A stretch of 64,000 bases of DNA. It comes from Aphelidium insulamus. Lineage: Eukaryota; Aphelidiomycota; Aphelidea; Aphelidiaceae. This document shows, piece after piece, positions 47,292 through 58,580 of the stretch. Both the position numbers and the translations under genes were made by a program. The stretch's first letter is position 1, and every line of letters begins with the position of its first letter. Location of the stretch: positions 18,591 through 82,590 of the forward strand of contig JAZDSV010000057.1 in NCBI GenBank assembly GCA_036784855.1. The letters run 5' to 3'. The notes under the pieces are model-generated. The model saw nothing but the letters and a program-made list of their open reading frames with translations. It searched no databases and had not been told where the DNA came from.

Positions 47292-47699
47292 TCGCTCTAA
47301 ATACCTTAGGTGTATTGTGCGTTGTATCCACTGTTCAATACAAAACACTATGCTGTACCGTCTTTTGCATTAGAACGAACTTTATGTGAATGAATACCAG
47401 CAAAATGCAGCTAGTGATGGCGTGAATGCACCTGTTATGAGCCCTGTTGGCCATGGTGAGTGGTGGCCCCGTCCTCAACCGGTGTCAAAGGCGGCATTGG
47501 TCACGCCGCTGGTTGTGTAGGCGTGGCAGTTGCCTAGAAACACTCCAAGCCATGAGTAACTAAGCACATACACATCTTGAAGCCTGAGGTGAAGCGCGCG
47601 TTACTTACTCTACTCTGCTTGAAGGTAATTGATAAGACTAGAATTGATTAAAGTAAAATAAAAAAAAAGCAGCGTCGAGCAATTGTGAAGCGAGCCAGT
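47292..47699. other. Intergenic region
   Basis: Convergent gap between the proteasome gene and a Crinkler-type pseudogene. No exon was recognised. Confidence 0.4.
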
Positions 47700-49250
47700 C
47701 AGGTTCAGAATGGATACGGAATACACAGAGCGTACTGCTTGATCGAGAGTAGTGTAGTTTTCGTAAAGTTCGCGTAATGCAGCGAACGCAGCACCCAATA
47801 CAATTTATCAGCATCATTTCGCAACATTTTCAAATCGGTTGCGGCGGTCCCTTTGATGTCATGCTTCTTGCCAACAGTCATCTGAAATCCGCCACTTCCG
47901 GGTATCCAAGCATCGATCACAGCATAATTGCTTGTGCGTGGGACATCCAGTTGTTGCGTGTTTGACCGTCCTTCCCCTCAACAATCAGTCGATTCGACGG
48001 TAGAATAGTAAGGTCACAGTCGGCTGGCTTATTTTTCACATTTCCGTGCACGAGTTCGCGACACTTGAATTTTCCGCCGCTCTGAAGCTGATCCATGGCA
48101 TATTGCTCGAATATATAGTCGCATAATGCACCGAACACAGGTCTGCCAGAGTACCGCCGAAGTACAGTTTCCAATTTTTGCTTGCCTAGCAGCTCATTGG
48201 ACCATACAATCTCATCCGTTGCCACAGAAGAGGCAAAGTCAGCGGTACTGAAGTCATGTGAACTAGTCGATGAGCGGCGTCGCTGTTTTCGTTTACACGT
48301 TAAAATTGAGCAACGGCACGAATGCAACTATCAAAATTACACTCGCTAGCGGCACTCGAGATCATATGCCGTGCGTCAGCGGCCAACTCGAGCACATAGC
48401 GCGGTATAAAGCCAAGAATATCCGCTCTTTCACGCCAGTTCTGGACAGTTGGATACACCTCAGCAGCGAGCACTTCCATCTCAGCCTCATACCATAGTGC
48501 GATGTACAAACACAACGGAGCCGGTGATTCTTTTTTAAAATCATTGACAAGATCTCGGGGAGACGGGGATAATTAGCGAGCACAACTCATATCAATCTTG
48601 GCAACACCTTTACAATCCAACAGACACCAAGACCAGGATTCCACAGTACTTCGTCGACCCAGTCGGGTAACAATTTAGGCTCGACTTTGAACACTCCGCC
48701 GCGACCGTCGTAGAACATCATTGTAGCGCCATATACGAATATCACTCGTTGACCATCTGCGACAAGTAGAACATGAACATTGATTTGCCGATGCCGGGCG
48801 TGCCAGTTACAATCGCGTGCTTTATACTGCCGGCAATCTCACGATATCACGGGCGAATGTAAACTTCTTAGCGCATTCGTCAAAATCTTTTTGTCATATA
48901 TCAACCAGTTGTCGAGCACTGAGTGGATCCTCGTTCTGTAAAACTTTGTAATCAGAGCGTGCTGCCGTTATGATATTAGATTTTACATCATATCTCATGC
49001 TGCTTACCCAGTCGCGACAATGCCAGCTCAACGGATCCCGACGTGTTGACAAGTGGCTCTGTACTGAATAAGTCTTCGTCATCACAGAAACACGGCATTC
49101 CGGTCACATTAAGCGTCTCCCTGCCGTCTTCGTACGAATCTTCAGAGTAGCCGCGCTCGTCGGTCATTGTCATTTCCAATAAGGCTCCTAATGATTTGGT
49201 CACACACAGCTTTTGCTGGAAAGGAATGAAATCGAGCAAACGAGTCAAGG
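47700..49250 (-). pseudogene. Crinkler/RHS-type NTPase-nuclease gene, broken
   Basis: Readable pieces on the minus strand, in order: an acidic N-terminal region with a likely intron; a segment with QKDFDECAKKFTFARDI preceded by an in-frame TGA; a Walker A motif GTPGIGKS; a segment containing MMFYDGRGGVF; an all-alpha region (RERADILGFIPRYVLEL); and a C-terminal region with a PD-(D/E)xK-like pattern (DCDLTILPSNRLIVEGKDGQ). They lie in several frames, separated by at least three frameshifts or stops. The layout matches the Crinkler/RHS effector class (P-loop NTPase followed by REase-fold nuclease) known from oomycetes, chytrids and other early-diverging fungi. No restored reading frame is proposed. 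Confidence 0.65.
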
Positions 49251-49708
49251 AAGCTTTTATATCTCATTATCCGGCGTTATGTAGAATCGCTATTGTAAAA
49301 GATCATGTAAACCATGTAGAAGGAGTGTCGAATAGGCGCCATAAATCGAGGCGACGTAATCTGAAACTAGGAGGATGACCTGGGCTCTGGAAATAAGGTT
49401 GATGAACCGTAGCCGCAACTGTCAAGAAATTTGGCTGCGGTGTGCGAACCGTAATCGGCTAAGCGTGTAGTAGTTCTTCAAGAGCACTGGTTGTGAAAGC
49501 TAAAAACAGGCCACGGCGATCATGAAGTGAAAGAGCTGTGTTTGAAGCGCGACTTTTCTATCTGGCACAGTCGCAGCAAAAGTTGCGCTTGTACTTGTAA
49601 CTATTGCTTGTGATATATGTTGCTTGTAATCAAGCTTGGACACGCAGTTGTACAGATGCAATTTTATCATTTTCCATGAAGGCGCGCACAATTACGTTCG
49701 TGTTATGT
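49251..49708. other. Intergenic region between two Crinkler-type loci
   Basis: AT-rich, no exon recognised. It separates the broken upstream-type locus from the intact one. Confidence 0.4.
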
Positions 49709-52639
49709 TTAATCCGAATACTGCCCTACTTCTTTGGATATCTGGATGATGATGTCACAAGATGAGGTGAAATAATATCGCGGTACATACGATAAGTACA
49801 GTTGACTCGTCATGCGTTCCACTGAATACTGGATGCTATCGGCCTCCGATAGATACTTCTTTTTCTGATCATTAATCGATACTACCGTTGCTTCAACAGG
49901 ATCCAGAAATGCCAGCGAAACCTTGCGCAAGAGCTCAGTCAAAGAGCCGTTGTCGTTGTCGTCGGGTTCATCAAGACATGGGAACGTCTCGCTGCAAAGC
50001 CCACGCATTACAATTACCGGAACAGAGTCTATGATGTTGTTTGCAGGCCTGGCTGCGGGCTCAGATGCCTCTCCACGGCCGCCTGACATTCTTCTTTTTT
50101 TCCCTGGTACATCGGCATCGGATACCACATCGGACGCTATGGCCGTTTCTTCCAGCACGATACTCTGAATGGCAGGCTTTTGGTCCTGGCCGACTTGCAT
50201 ATATAAAAATAATGCGGGTTTGGTGAGCCGAGAGTTCCGAAGCGAGTCGATGAATTTTTCAATCTTCGCCTGTTTGATTTTCCCAATGCCGGTTCCAGTC
50301 GATTTGGCGTGATTCTTTACCTGAATGGCAATCACACTGAAGTCGTCCGGACCCGTTCCGCACCGAACAGGAATCAGCAGGTCAACAGTGTGCTCATTTC
50401 GTTGACAAATGGCTGCCGCGAAAGCCCAGTAAAATCGCTTGATGTCATCAGCGGTCGGCAGGTAGGTGACATACACAAAGTGTGTAAAGTTCAGAGAACA
50501 GCCATCGACGAATATCCTCATCGTCTTGGCTGGAAGGCTCCCATTTGAGTTGGAGTGATCGTCAACAAGACCAACTAAAGCGTTGCCGCCTAAATTCAAC
50601 AGGAACGTTCGCAACTTGACTGGATTCGAAAACAACTGGCGAGCTGACCAGTCAGACAGGCACTTATCTCGTGCAATCAAAAGCAAGACACGTGCAACCA
50701 GTTCGCCACGCACTCCGGCTTCCACGACTCCCAGAAGCAATGAACGATGTAGCTCTTTGAGCAGGTTGGTCCAATAGAATTGTGTTTGTGCATAACTACG
50801 ATTATTCTGGATAAAAGCGGCAGCCTCGGCCAAGATCGGTTCGGTGCCGTAGCCAATAATCAGTGACGAACGATCAGGTGACATGTACAGCAGAGATGCG
50901 CCGTGGCTTCGAACCATTTCAAATGCACGATCATGCGGTACTCGAACGAATAAACAAAGCCTAATTGCCGCGAGCGCCAGCAGATTATTCTCCAGGTACT
51001 GCGGTTCCTTTTTCGGTATAATTTTAGCTATGGCAACGGCAATGGGTACTTTGGAATTGGTCGGTGTGTCTCCGTCTTGTAAATACGTACGCCACAAATG
51101 ACGTCCTATGAACATCAACCTTTTGCATATCGACCGTTCAGAGTCTGGATCATCGTCGGGTGGCATAATAGCCGGCAGGTTATAGAACCCAAAGCTGTAG
51201 AATGGTGCAAACAGCTTTGTTCCTTTAACAAAGCGCAAAGACGGATCGAATCGTGCGTCTGGAACAAATTTGGACAAACGACCGAAGGTGTCGATTAGGA
51301 CAAACACAACGGGTAGGTCCATTGTTACGAACTGCATTGCATAGCAAAGCGCCTTAAAGCGATTTGTCCGCTTTTGACTTGGGTCCAGAGGTTTCGCTTT
51401 GGTTGGCAGCAGTGCTGAAGCTTCATCGATTATAAAGAGAACCTACAGAATTAAAGAATAATAATAATACTATGTTAAAATTAATTTACCGGCTTGTCAA
51501 ACTTCTTCATTTTCGCGAGGTTGTCACTGACTGTTTGTAGCCATGACGCTACATTCTGCATAACTGCGTCGCCCCTATATCTATCCGTAGAAGCTATCAG
51601 TTGATGAACTTTGTGCACCTCACGTGACTTTGTGTCCGTAAACTTTCGAAGTTCATAAGTGACATCACCACAAAACGACTGTCCCGGACATTTCCCTGTC
51701 GAGCCATCAGACGCCATTTGCCATTCCAAGAAGTCCAACGGGATCTGATATATCAGCGCATCGATTGTAAGATGTGTAATTTGCAAAAACAAAATCCCTT
51801 ACCATGGGATGGTCGCAACAGAGTTTCCGTCGTAACAGTTCCAGGTATGAGGATATCAATCCAATGAAAAAGGCCATCGTTTTGATCATGTCCGTCGCAT
51901 TCTGCCCGAACGGGAGCTTACGTCCGCTCACGGTCATCTTTCCGAAATCGCCGTCGGTAAACAAATCGGCCGCGACCGAACGTCTCGGATAGCCAGTAGA
52001 ATCCTCAGGGCGGAGGCAAACGTAGAATGAATAATGTTTTTTCGCATATTCGCACACCGTTCGTGTCTTGCCCACGCCACTTGTCTGAAACGCAACAAAG
52101 TACGGCGCGAAATAAAGTGCCGGCTTCCACGCTCTACCGACAGCGTAGACGTATTTTTCAAACGCGCTATAGACGCCGTCGCTATCATCGAACGGGCGCT
52201 TAAATCCGCGTACGAGAAGCGTCTCCAATGCCGCGGGCTGTACAACTTTCTTTCCTTCAAACGTGCACGTTGGAAACTCTGCTTGAAGAATTGCCTTCAC
52301 AGCTTCAACATCGGTCCCGGCATTCATGCACTGAGCGCAAATCTTTCGGAGTCTGCCAAACAATTTCAGGTTTGCGATGTGTTGAGCGGACTCGGGAGAG
52401 AAAAGGTGGCGCGCAAGCTCAACGAGCTTCAGTTGACACTGAAAACACAAAAGTGGTGAGTGCTGAGGACGATTTTGAGCAGCTCATACCTGTGCAGCAC
52501 GCTCTACCACGAAAGAGCAATGTGCATCGACATTCTCATCGTCTGAGATTCCCGCAGCGCGAACGTACTCGGTCAACTCGAAATCGTGCCAAATGGCCGC
52601 GAGGGCGTCCGCAGTTTCGTCAGCGGGACGTGTGGCCAT
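49709..52639 (-). CDS. Crinkler/RHS-like P-loop NTPase with REase-type nuclease domain, intact
   Basis: Exons, high to low, are 52490-52639, 51803-52438, 51490-51744 and 49709-51442, in frame to 924 residues. After a short acidic N-terminus comes a P-loop (TSGVGKTRTV, about residue 130), Walker B in LFIIDEAS (about residue 350), and a helical NTPase region (VVFVLIDTFGRLSKFVPDAR, LMFIGRHLWRTYLQ). The C-terminal third has a PD-(D/E)xK-like core (DLLIPVRCG then FSVIAIQVKNH), a basic linker with KKRR, and a helical tail. There is no signal peptide, so if exported it uses a non-classical route. Family knowledge: such proteins act as DNA-targeting effectors or in genomic conflicts. The function here is inferred. 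This is the only Crinkler-type gene in the window without frame damage. Confidence 0.75.
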
Positions 52640-52702
52640 TGCAGAGAGAACCGGGCGGGTAAATTCCCTGGGGTTTATCCGCTTTGAACATGCAGCGATT
52701 GC

Positions 52703-53296
52703 TTGGTGGACTGCTTACGGATTGTATTACGAGCCACTGCAATGGTGACACCTCTTTTTCAAAAGCCTCATCCTGGTTTTTACCTTAAATTATACTCTGG
52801 TGGACAAGTATATGTAGCCAAAAAAAATATTGCCAGTATTTTCTACGAATTATTGCTGCTGGCAAAGCGAGCTCTCATTCCATGCAGCACTGAGGTGCAG
52901 CATATTATTCCTGGCAGCAATGAGCGACCTGCAGATGTTTTACTGCACGGATGGGAGAATGGCCGCAACATGTGCGTTGATGTCTCAATTGTGTTGTCAT
53001 TTCAGCAGTTGCACAATGCATCAAACTGGGGTGGCTGGAATGCCAAAAAAGTCGAGGAACGAAAAAGCAAAAATTACCTGGAACGATTCTTAGCACGCCG
53101 AGTTGATTTTCTCCCTTTCATTATCGAATCTCTGTGAGCATTTGGTACTCGAACTATTTCTGTTGTCCGACGTATCGGCCGAGCCCTGGCAGACGTGGAC
53201 AACCTTGCAGCTTCTGTCAGCATTCAGCGAGTGTGGCAGCGACTCTCTTTTATTGTGCCGCATGAGACGGCTATGGCACTGGCCGCGCGACAGTAA
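52703..53296 (+). mobile_element. Fragment of a retroelement-associated REase-like domain
   Basis: A frame from about 52742 to 53137 reads an ordered domain with RPADVLLHGWENGRNMCVDV (the ADV...D.(S/T)V pattern found at the C-termini of some retrotransposon-linked and intron-less nuclease families), then KVEERKSKNYLERFLARRVDFLPFI. After a TGA at 53135-53137 the same frame continues in related-looking sequence (ALADVDNLAASVSIQRVWQR) to 53296. No reverse transcriptase, terminal repeats or poly-A tail were found here, so it is a decayed fragment. It lies next to the Crinkler-type genes. Confidence 0.4.
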
Positions 53297-53299
53297 TTG

Positions 53300-53670
53300 A
53301 CTCACTTTAATAAATTAGTCTTTAAAAAAGAAAAAGATTGTCCATATGTAGATACATACCTTCAAAGCAAATACTGCCTATGTAGATGTCGCATACATGT
53401 ATGTAGTTACCGCCTGCAGGCTCCAATATTTAATAATGGTTATGATAATGGTTAGTACGCGTTTTAACATGGATGCAGCAAACCCCAGCAGAAACATATT
53501 TATATATTTCGCCAGCGGCCGATTTGTGACGCAACAATTGGGTCAGGGTTGGGAAGGGTTGCACGCACCCACGCAACACAGTTTCGGTCCCGCTTGCACA
53601 TCCGCTTAATCTCCGCTTAATCTCCCCGCCCACCACACACACACACACGCCACACCACACCGCCCTCATA
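53300..53670. other. Intergenic region upstream of VDAC
   Basis: Ends in a CA-rich leader (about 53634-53660) directly before the VDAC start codon. No exon was recognised. Confidence 0.45.
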
Positions 53671-54773
53671 ATGGTCATTCCACCCAAATACGCAGACATT
53701 GGCAAGTCAGCCGGTGACTTGCTCAGCAAGGACTACCCCGTCGGCGTCACCAAGCTGGAAGTGAAGAGCACTGCCCCCAACGGAGTGGTACGCACAGGGT
53801 TTTGATGCACAGACACTCACTGCTCACTACTCTCACACAGGCATTTACCGTCAACGGATCCCAAGAGTCCAAGTCGGGCGTCATCGGCGGCGAGCTCAAG
53901 ACCAAGTACTCGGACAAGGTCAATGGTGCGTTATGTGGCGTTTCATCCTGTATTTGCTACTTTGCTCACTCCAGCCACAGGACTTACCGGCACCATCAAC
54001 TGGTCATCCAGCAACGTTGTCGGCCTGGAAGTTGAGGTGGCCGACCAGCTGGTCAAGGGCTCCAAAGTGTTGCTTAACGGTGCATTGCTGCCCGCTCTGG
54101 GGTATTTTGAAGCGACATTTCACATCCCATATATTAATTCAGTCTAGGCAAAAGAACGCCAAGGTCGGCGTGGAGTACAAGCAGGACCACATCTTCACCA
54201 ACGTCAGCCTGGACGTGTACAAGGGACCTACCGTGAATGCCGATGCCGTTGTGGGCGCCGATGGATTCGTTGTCGGCGGTGAGGTCAGCTACAACGTGAA
54301 CGACGGCAAGATCGCCAAGTACAACGGAGTGCTGGGATTCAGCAACAGTGACTACGCGGTGGCCGTTCATGCGTATGTTGCTCTCTATTATGCACGGCCA
54401 CATTGACCTCTGTGCAGTCTGAACAGCTTTGGCGCCTTCTCCGCGTCTTACTTTCACCGTGTCAGCCCGCTGCTGGATGCCGGTGCCAAGGCTCTGTGGG
54501 ACAAAAAGTCCACCAACGGCAACGTCACTATCGAAGTGGGCACCAAGTACACCGTGGACAAGGACACTTTCCTCAAGGTACATTAAAATCTTGTCGTTTA
54601 CTGCAGTACAAATCACACTACAGGCCAAAATCAACAATGTCGGTCTGTTGGGTCTGGGCTTCACGCAGACGGTGCGCGAGGGCATCAAGGTGTCGCTGGG
54701 TGGCAGCTTTGACACGGCGCGCTTCAACGAGAACGCCCACAAGCTCGGCATGAGTCTGACTTTTGAGGCTTGA
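53671..54773 (+). CDS. POR1: Mitochondrial outer-membrane porin (VDAC)
   Basis: Voltage-dependent anion channel for metabolite exchange. Exons are 53671-53787, 53841-53925, 53975-54101, 54148-54372, 54418-54577 and 54624-54773, in frame to 287 residues, the usual size. N-terminal helix [20 protein letters not shown], then alternating beta strands ([54 protein letters not shown]) and the final strand [10 protein letters not shown]. All introns are short GT-AG (45-53 nt). Confidence 0.94.
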
Positions 54774-55196
54774 GCGGGAGTGCATCCACAATAATTCCAC
54801 CCTTGAAAAACACTCCCAAACACACACACACACTAGCAACAGAGACTTAACTGAGCTGTCTGTGGTATTTATTTAACTTCAATGGATCGACAAAGTTGTA
54901 CAGGCCAGTGAAGATGTCGTCATTGCCATCGTCACGCAGCCGTCATGGCCGCCCACAACCAATCAGTGACGTCATGTCTGTTCTGGCTTAAGCGCCATTA
55001 CGGCATCCACCTCCTGCTCCATAAAAGCTCGCCGTTCGCTCACTTTCTCTTCTTTACGTGTACGCCTAGTCTTTTGTACGTGTACGCCTAGTCTTTTGTA
55101 CGTACTCTATACATTCATATCTGGTCTGGCGTGTCTAATTCTTCTTTGCAGCCATCAACACCCACAGCGATAATAACACACAACACAACACACACA
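54774..55196. other. Intergenic region with 22-bp tandem duplication
   Basis: Separates VDAC from the PRXL2-like gene. It has a CCAAT box (cacaaccaatcagtgacg near 54954-54971), a TATA-like ataaaag at 55021, and two exact tandem copies of a 22-bp unit (55055-55098). Confidence 0.45.
55055..55098. repeat. 22-bp tandem duplication
   Basis: Unit tacgtgtacgcctagtcttt plus tg, twice without mismatch, about 35 bp downstream of a TATA-like sequence and 100 bp before the PRXL2-like start codon, so probably in the 5' UTR or core promoter. Confidence 0.85.
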
Positions 55197-55991
55197 ATGA
55201 CAGCATCTACACCGACTACAATGACAGACAAGCAAGCCCCGCTGCGACGTGTCAACATGGACGGCACGCTCGCCGCCGACATCACCCGCGCCGAGGCGTT
55301 ATGGACCGGGGCACCGAACGGTGTGCTGGTGCTGGCGATCCGACGGACTGGCTGCGTGGTCTGTCGCGAGTTCACGCGCGACCTCATGCAGCATTATCGG
55401 ACACTGCGCGATGACTATGGCGTCGAGGTGGTGGTGGTAGTGAAGGAGGTTATTCAGGCTGATCTGGCGGGGTTCCGTGAGTACTTTCCACTGGACGCCG
55501 TCTACCTCGATGAGACCAAAGCTTTCTACCGTGCACTTGGGTATGTCATTTAGATGCATGTAGTTCAGCAATCAATACTTATATTTGCAGTGGCGGGCAG
55601 TTGGTGCAGCGCAGTCTCTTGTCGGCAGTGTTGTCGCCGCGTGTGTGGAGTGCGACAAAGCGCGCTCTGGGACGCGGTGTCAAAAATGGATCGCTGACCG
55701 GTGACAGCAGGTATGTCAAGTTATGTAGTACTATTTGCAAAGGTAATAAGAGATTAACGTGTCTGTAGCATATATGGAGGAATACTGTTGTTGAATTCCG
55801 CCACGGACTCCGTTGCCTACTCGCACAATGAAGAGATTGGCGTGTTGCCGCCCATGAATGAGGTGTTTGCCGCCTGTCACCAACTGGTGCCGGAGAAGCA
55901 ACGCTCTACTATCACGGCTGTGACTGCCGAGAGTTTGAGTGGTGGCAATGTTGCGCGCCCCGTCTGCGAGGAAGTGTGCGCCCGGACGTAA
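55197..55991 (+). CDS. Peroxiredoxin-like 2 (AhpC/TSA, PRXL2/FAM213-type) protein
   Basis: Exons are 55197-55540, 55591-55710 and 55769-55991, in frame to 228 residues. Thioredoxin-fold core with VLVLAIRRTGCVVCREFTRD; the CxxC redox pair is in TGCVVC (about residue 52). EVVVVVKEVI, FPLDAVYLDETKAFYRALGG and YGGILLLNSA follow the PRXL2 pattern. A conserved family thought to have thiol-based antioxidant or prostamide/prostaglandin-reductase-like activity; the precise substrate is unknown. No targeting peptide seen, so cytosolic is likely. Confidence 0.8.
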
Positions 55992-56194
55992 TCATTCATG
56001 TCACTTAATAGTGACGCAATATACATGCAATTATAGTTCACAGCATTTTCCCAGCTGGTGGTAGCAGATATCCACGCCACAGGCACAACTGTACATGTAT
56101 GTACGCCGTACAATAGTAGTAAGTACTAGTAAGTTGTACTTCGCCTACATGTGATGTGCACGATTGTCATTTGATAACACCGCTGAAAATCAGC

Positions 56195-56496
56195 ATGCAA
56201 GCAAATAAGCCGGCATCTCTGGAGCTGTCGGCGCTGCACAGGAGGCGGCCAATATCGGCAGCACAACGGCGTCGGCAATACAATGATCTGCCGTGGTGTC
56301 TGCGGCCATTTGGATGTGCCTCTACCAAGGTGTGCGCGTGGATTCCCCATCCAATCCATCTGACCACCATTCATCACGGCAGGCACTCATATTCCTGGTG
56401 GTGTTTGCGTGGATAGTGCTCACCATGATGCAAGTGTATCAGGCAGAGAGCTCACGCAGTTCGACGCTGCCTCTTACAAATGCCACTAGATCTTAG
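56195..56496 (+). CDS. Small single-span membrane protein, 82 residues
   Basis: Exons are 56195-56329 and 56383-56496, in frame. The N-terminal half is polar and basic (LHRRRPISAAQRRRQYNDLP). Exon 2 starts with a transmembrane helix (ALIFLVVFAWIVLTMMQVYQ) and ends with a short polar tail (ESSRSSTLPLTNATRS). The splice joins the halves exactly at the helix border. Family not recognised; small integral membrane proteins of this shape are common in mitochondria and ER. Positive-inside distribution predicts the N-terminus in the cytosol or matrix. Confidence 0.55.
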
Positions 56497-56624
56497 AGTC
56501 TGGCAATTTATTTGTGAATGTCCACGTATATATGCGTATACGCAGCCTACGTTTGATATTCTCGTGTTCTAGCTTTGAATACTATAATTAATTTCATGTA
56601 TTGATATTTTTGAGTCACTGGCCG

Positions 56625-57917
56625 TTAGTCCGTCAAATGGTCTGTCCGATGACCAGCAACATCGGCCATGCGCGCTGTTTGATATGCTTCCACCAAGCCA
56701 AAGTGAGTCGTCCGCTCGAAATCGCCATCTCGTGCCCGTTCGAGTGCGCAACGTTCTTTATTCCATTTCAATGATTCTGTCTTGAAATCATCATTTTTCG
56801 CATAGGCGTACAAAATGAAATTGACTGCCACAAATTTGACAAACCACGATGGATCGATGGTAATTTGATGCTCATCTGTAGAGTATGTAATTCCTGTCGA
56901 AATAGCCATCCATGATAGCACTGACTGACACAAAGCCGAGTCACTGCAAGCTGTTCGAACCCCGGATATCAATGCAATTATGGCCGCGAATCGCGTAATA
57001 AAATCAAACGCAAAAAGGAAGTATACCGATCGAAACTTAGACGATGGGTAGAGCGGGTTTGCGTTAATTTTAGCATTGAGTTTTCGAATGCAGTAATCGG
57101 CTTCTTCAGCTGCAACGTGTACCAAAGCGTCCACGTTTTTGCGTAGCATACCCGGTACCTTGAACACCTTGGCAATCTCTAGATTGAAGTCATCACTAGC
57201 TTCGAAGGCAGAGATGCAATTCAGTTGATTAAAAACTTGAGTGGCGGCCAGAACGTGTTCCGCGGAGCGTTGTTCACTGATGTACAGACGATGCTGCTCA
57301 GGTTGACCGCAAGCAGGACACTGGTTAGGGACTGACGAGAGAAGTTGCACCGCCAATGATTTGCCAACAAATCCCTTGCCACATGTCAACTGGACGTCCA
57401 CACACTGATCCGGCTCAAAATCAGGCTCGATTGTGATGCTGAAGATCCCAGCATCCAATGGCGACGGACTGATATCATCCTCGGTATTTGCGGGCACTAC
57501 GGTGAACTGATCCGTGTATGCCAGCACCTGACGGTCGACAGAAGCATTTTCGATAACATCACATACTAAAGCAAGGCGATAAGTGCCTTGCATTTTTGGC
57601 GCGGATGCAACGATTTTGAATTGCTTTCCGTGTACGATAGAAAGAGCCGGGGGCAATGCAATGTCTTCATCGATATCGATCTCTTTAAGATAACGCGGCG
57701 CCGCAGCGGCAATGTTGTATTGGACTGTCTGGACGTCTGGACGCAAACGACCGGGGCTGTATTTTTGCAGATCCGCTACCAGTTTGGAGCACATAATTCC
57801 GTCCGGATGCGTTTTGGTCAAATCCAAGAAAGCTTTTAACGGTGCGCTTGGGCTTAGTTGCTTGGCATTTGCCAGCACAGTGAACAGGATCACTGCTGCG
57901 GTGCCAAGAGTAAGCAT
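56625..57917 (-). CDS. Secreted 430-residue protein of unknown family
   Basis: Single exon from the ATG that begins a signal peptide (MLTLGTAAVILFTVLANAKQ). The mature chain has a beta-rich N-terminal half (FKIVASAPKMQGTYRLALV, PLDAGIFSITIEPDFEP), then a Cys-containing segment (CVDVQLTCGKGF, NQCPACGQPEQ), then a helical region with a hydrophobic stretch (VYFLFAFDFITRFAAIIALI) that could be a membrane helix. No enzyme motif recognised. Directly upstream are three exact or near-exact tandem copies of a 43-bp element with a CACGTG box (57979-58107), suggesting specific transcriptional control. Confidence 0.75.
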   Translation of the reverse strand: MLTLGTAAVILFTVLANAKQLSPSAPLKAFLDLTKTHPDGIMCSKLVADLQKYSPGRLRPDVQTVQYNIAAAAPRYLKEIDIDEDIALPPALSIVHGKQFKIVASAPKMQGTYRLALVCDVIENASVDRQVLAYTDQFTVVPANTEDDISPSPLDAGIFSITIEPDFEPDQCVDVQLTCGKGFVGKSLAVQLLSSVPNQCPACGQPEQHRLYISEQRSAEHVLAATQVFNQLNCISAFEASDDFNLEIAKVFKVPGMLRKNVDALVHVAAEEADYCIRKLNAKINANPLYPSSKFRSVYFLFAFDFITRFAAIIALISGVRTACSDSALCQSVLSWMAISTGITYSTDEHQITIDPSWFVKFVAVNFILYAYAKNDDFKTESLKWNKERCALERARDGDFERTTHFGLVEAYQTARMADVAGHRTDHLTD

Positions 57918-57978
57918 TTTCGGTGGTGAGCAAACTGGAATTGAAATTTGGTGTGAAGACCGCGCAGCTTTTATAGAT

Positions 57979-58107
57979 AAATGCACGTGTCATTTCAGGA
58001 GTATGGAAGGATCCATGGAACAAATGCACGTGTCATTTCAGGAGTATGGAAGGATCCATGGAACAAATGCACGTGTCATTTCAGGAGTATGGAAGGATCC
58101 ATGGAAC
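57979..58107. promoter_or_regulatory. Three tandem copies of a 43-bp element with CACGTG
   Basis: Copies begin at 57979, 58022 and 58065. Each has the core aaatgcacgtgtcatttcag followed by gagtatggaaggatccatgg. The first copy starts 62 bp upstream of the ATG of the secreted 430-residue protein. CACGTG is the E-box bound by bHLH factors (Pho4, Cbf1, USF type). Each copy is almost identical, so the triplication is recent or maintained. Confidence 0.8.
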
Positions 58108-58580
58108 TGATATAATTAACCACTGATTGGACGCCGCAGAAGAGCAGAAGAGAAAACTGAGAATAGTATTAGGGGGTTTATTATAGATGATGAATAGTCT
58201 GACTGAGAATAGTCGATTGATTTTTTCACCTCACGCAGACAATGTGTGGTGATCTGTGCCTATTGTAATGGTAGTCGTATGTTGTGTATGCTATGCGCAT
58301 AGAGCGCGACCAAACAACCGTTTGATGGATATTGCACGCGCAGACTCGACATGGTGCAATGGGTACGAATGAGGGTGTTGAAAGGTGTTTCCAGTAGGTT
58401 CAAATGGGTCTGGTGGCTTAAATAAAACCAACAATGTAATACAGGGGGGCGGTACAATATAATAAAGCTATAAATATAACCTGACTGCGCTTTTATACGT
58501 GAGGATGATGAATGATGTGCTGATGGATGTATACGCACAGGAGATAAATATATATTTTTCCAAACATGTCAGTTAGCACA
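58108..58580. other. Intergenic region
   Basis: Between the secreted gene's promoter repeats and the 3' end of the adaptin gene. Includes a CCAAT box (minus strand, near 58127). Otherwise nothing recognised. Confidence 0.4.

Noticed and set aside
57979-58107. CRISPR-like array
   Set aside because: The copies are directly adjacent with no spacers, in a eukaryotic promoter; a plain tandem repeat.
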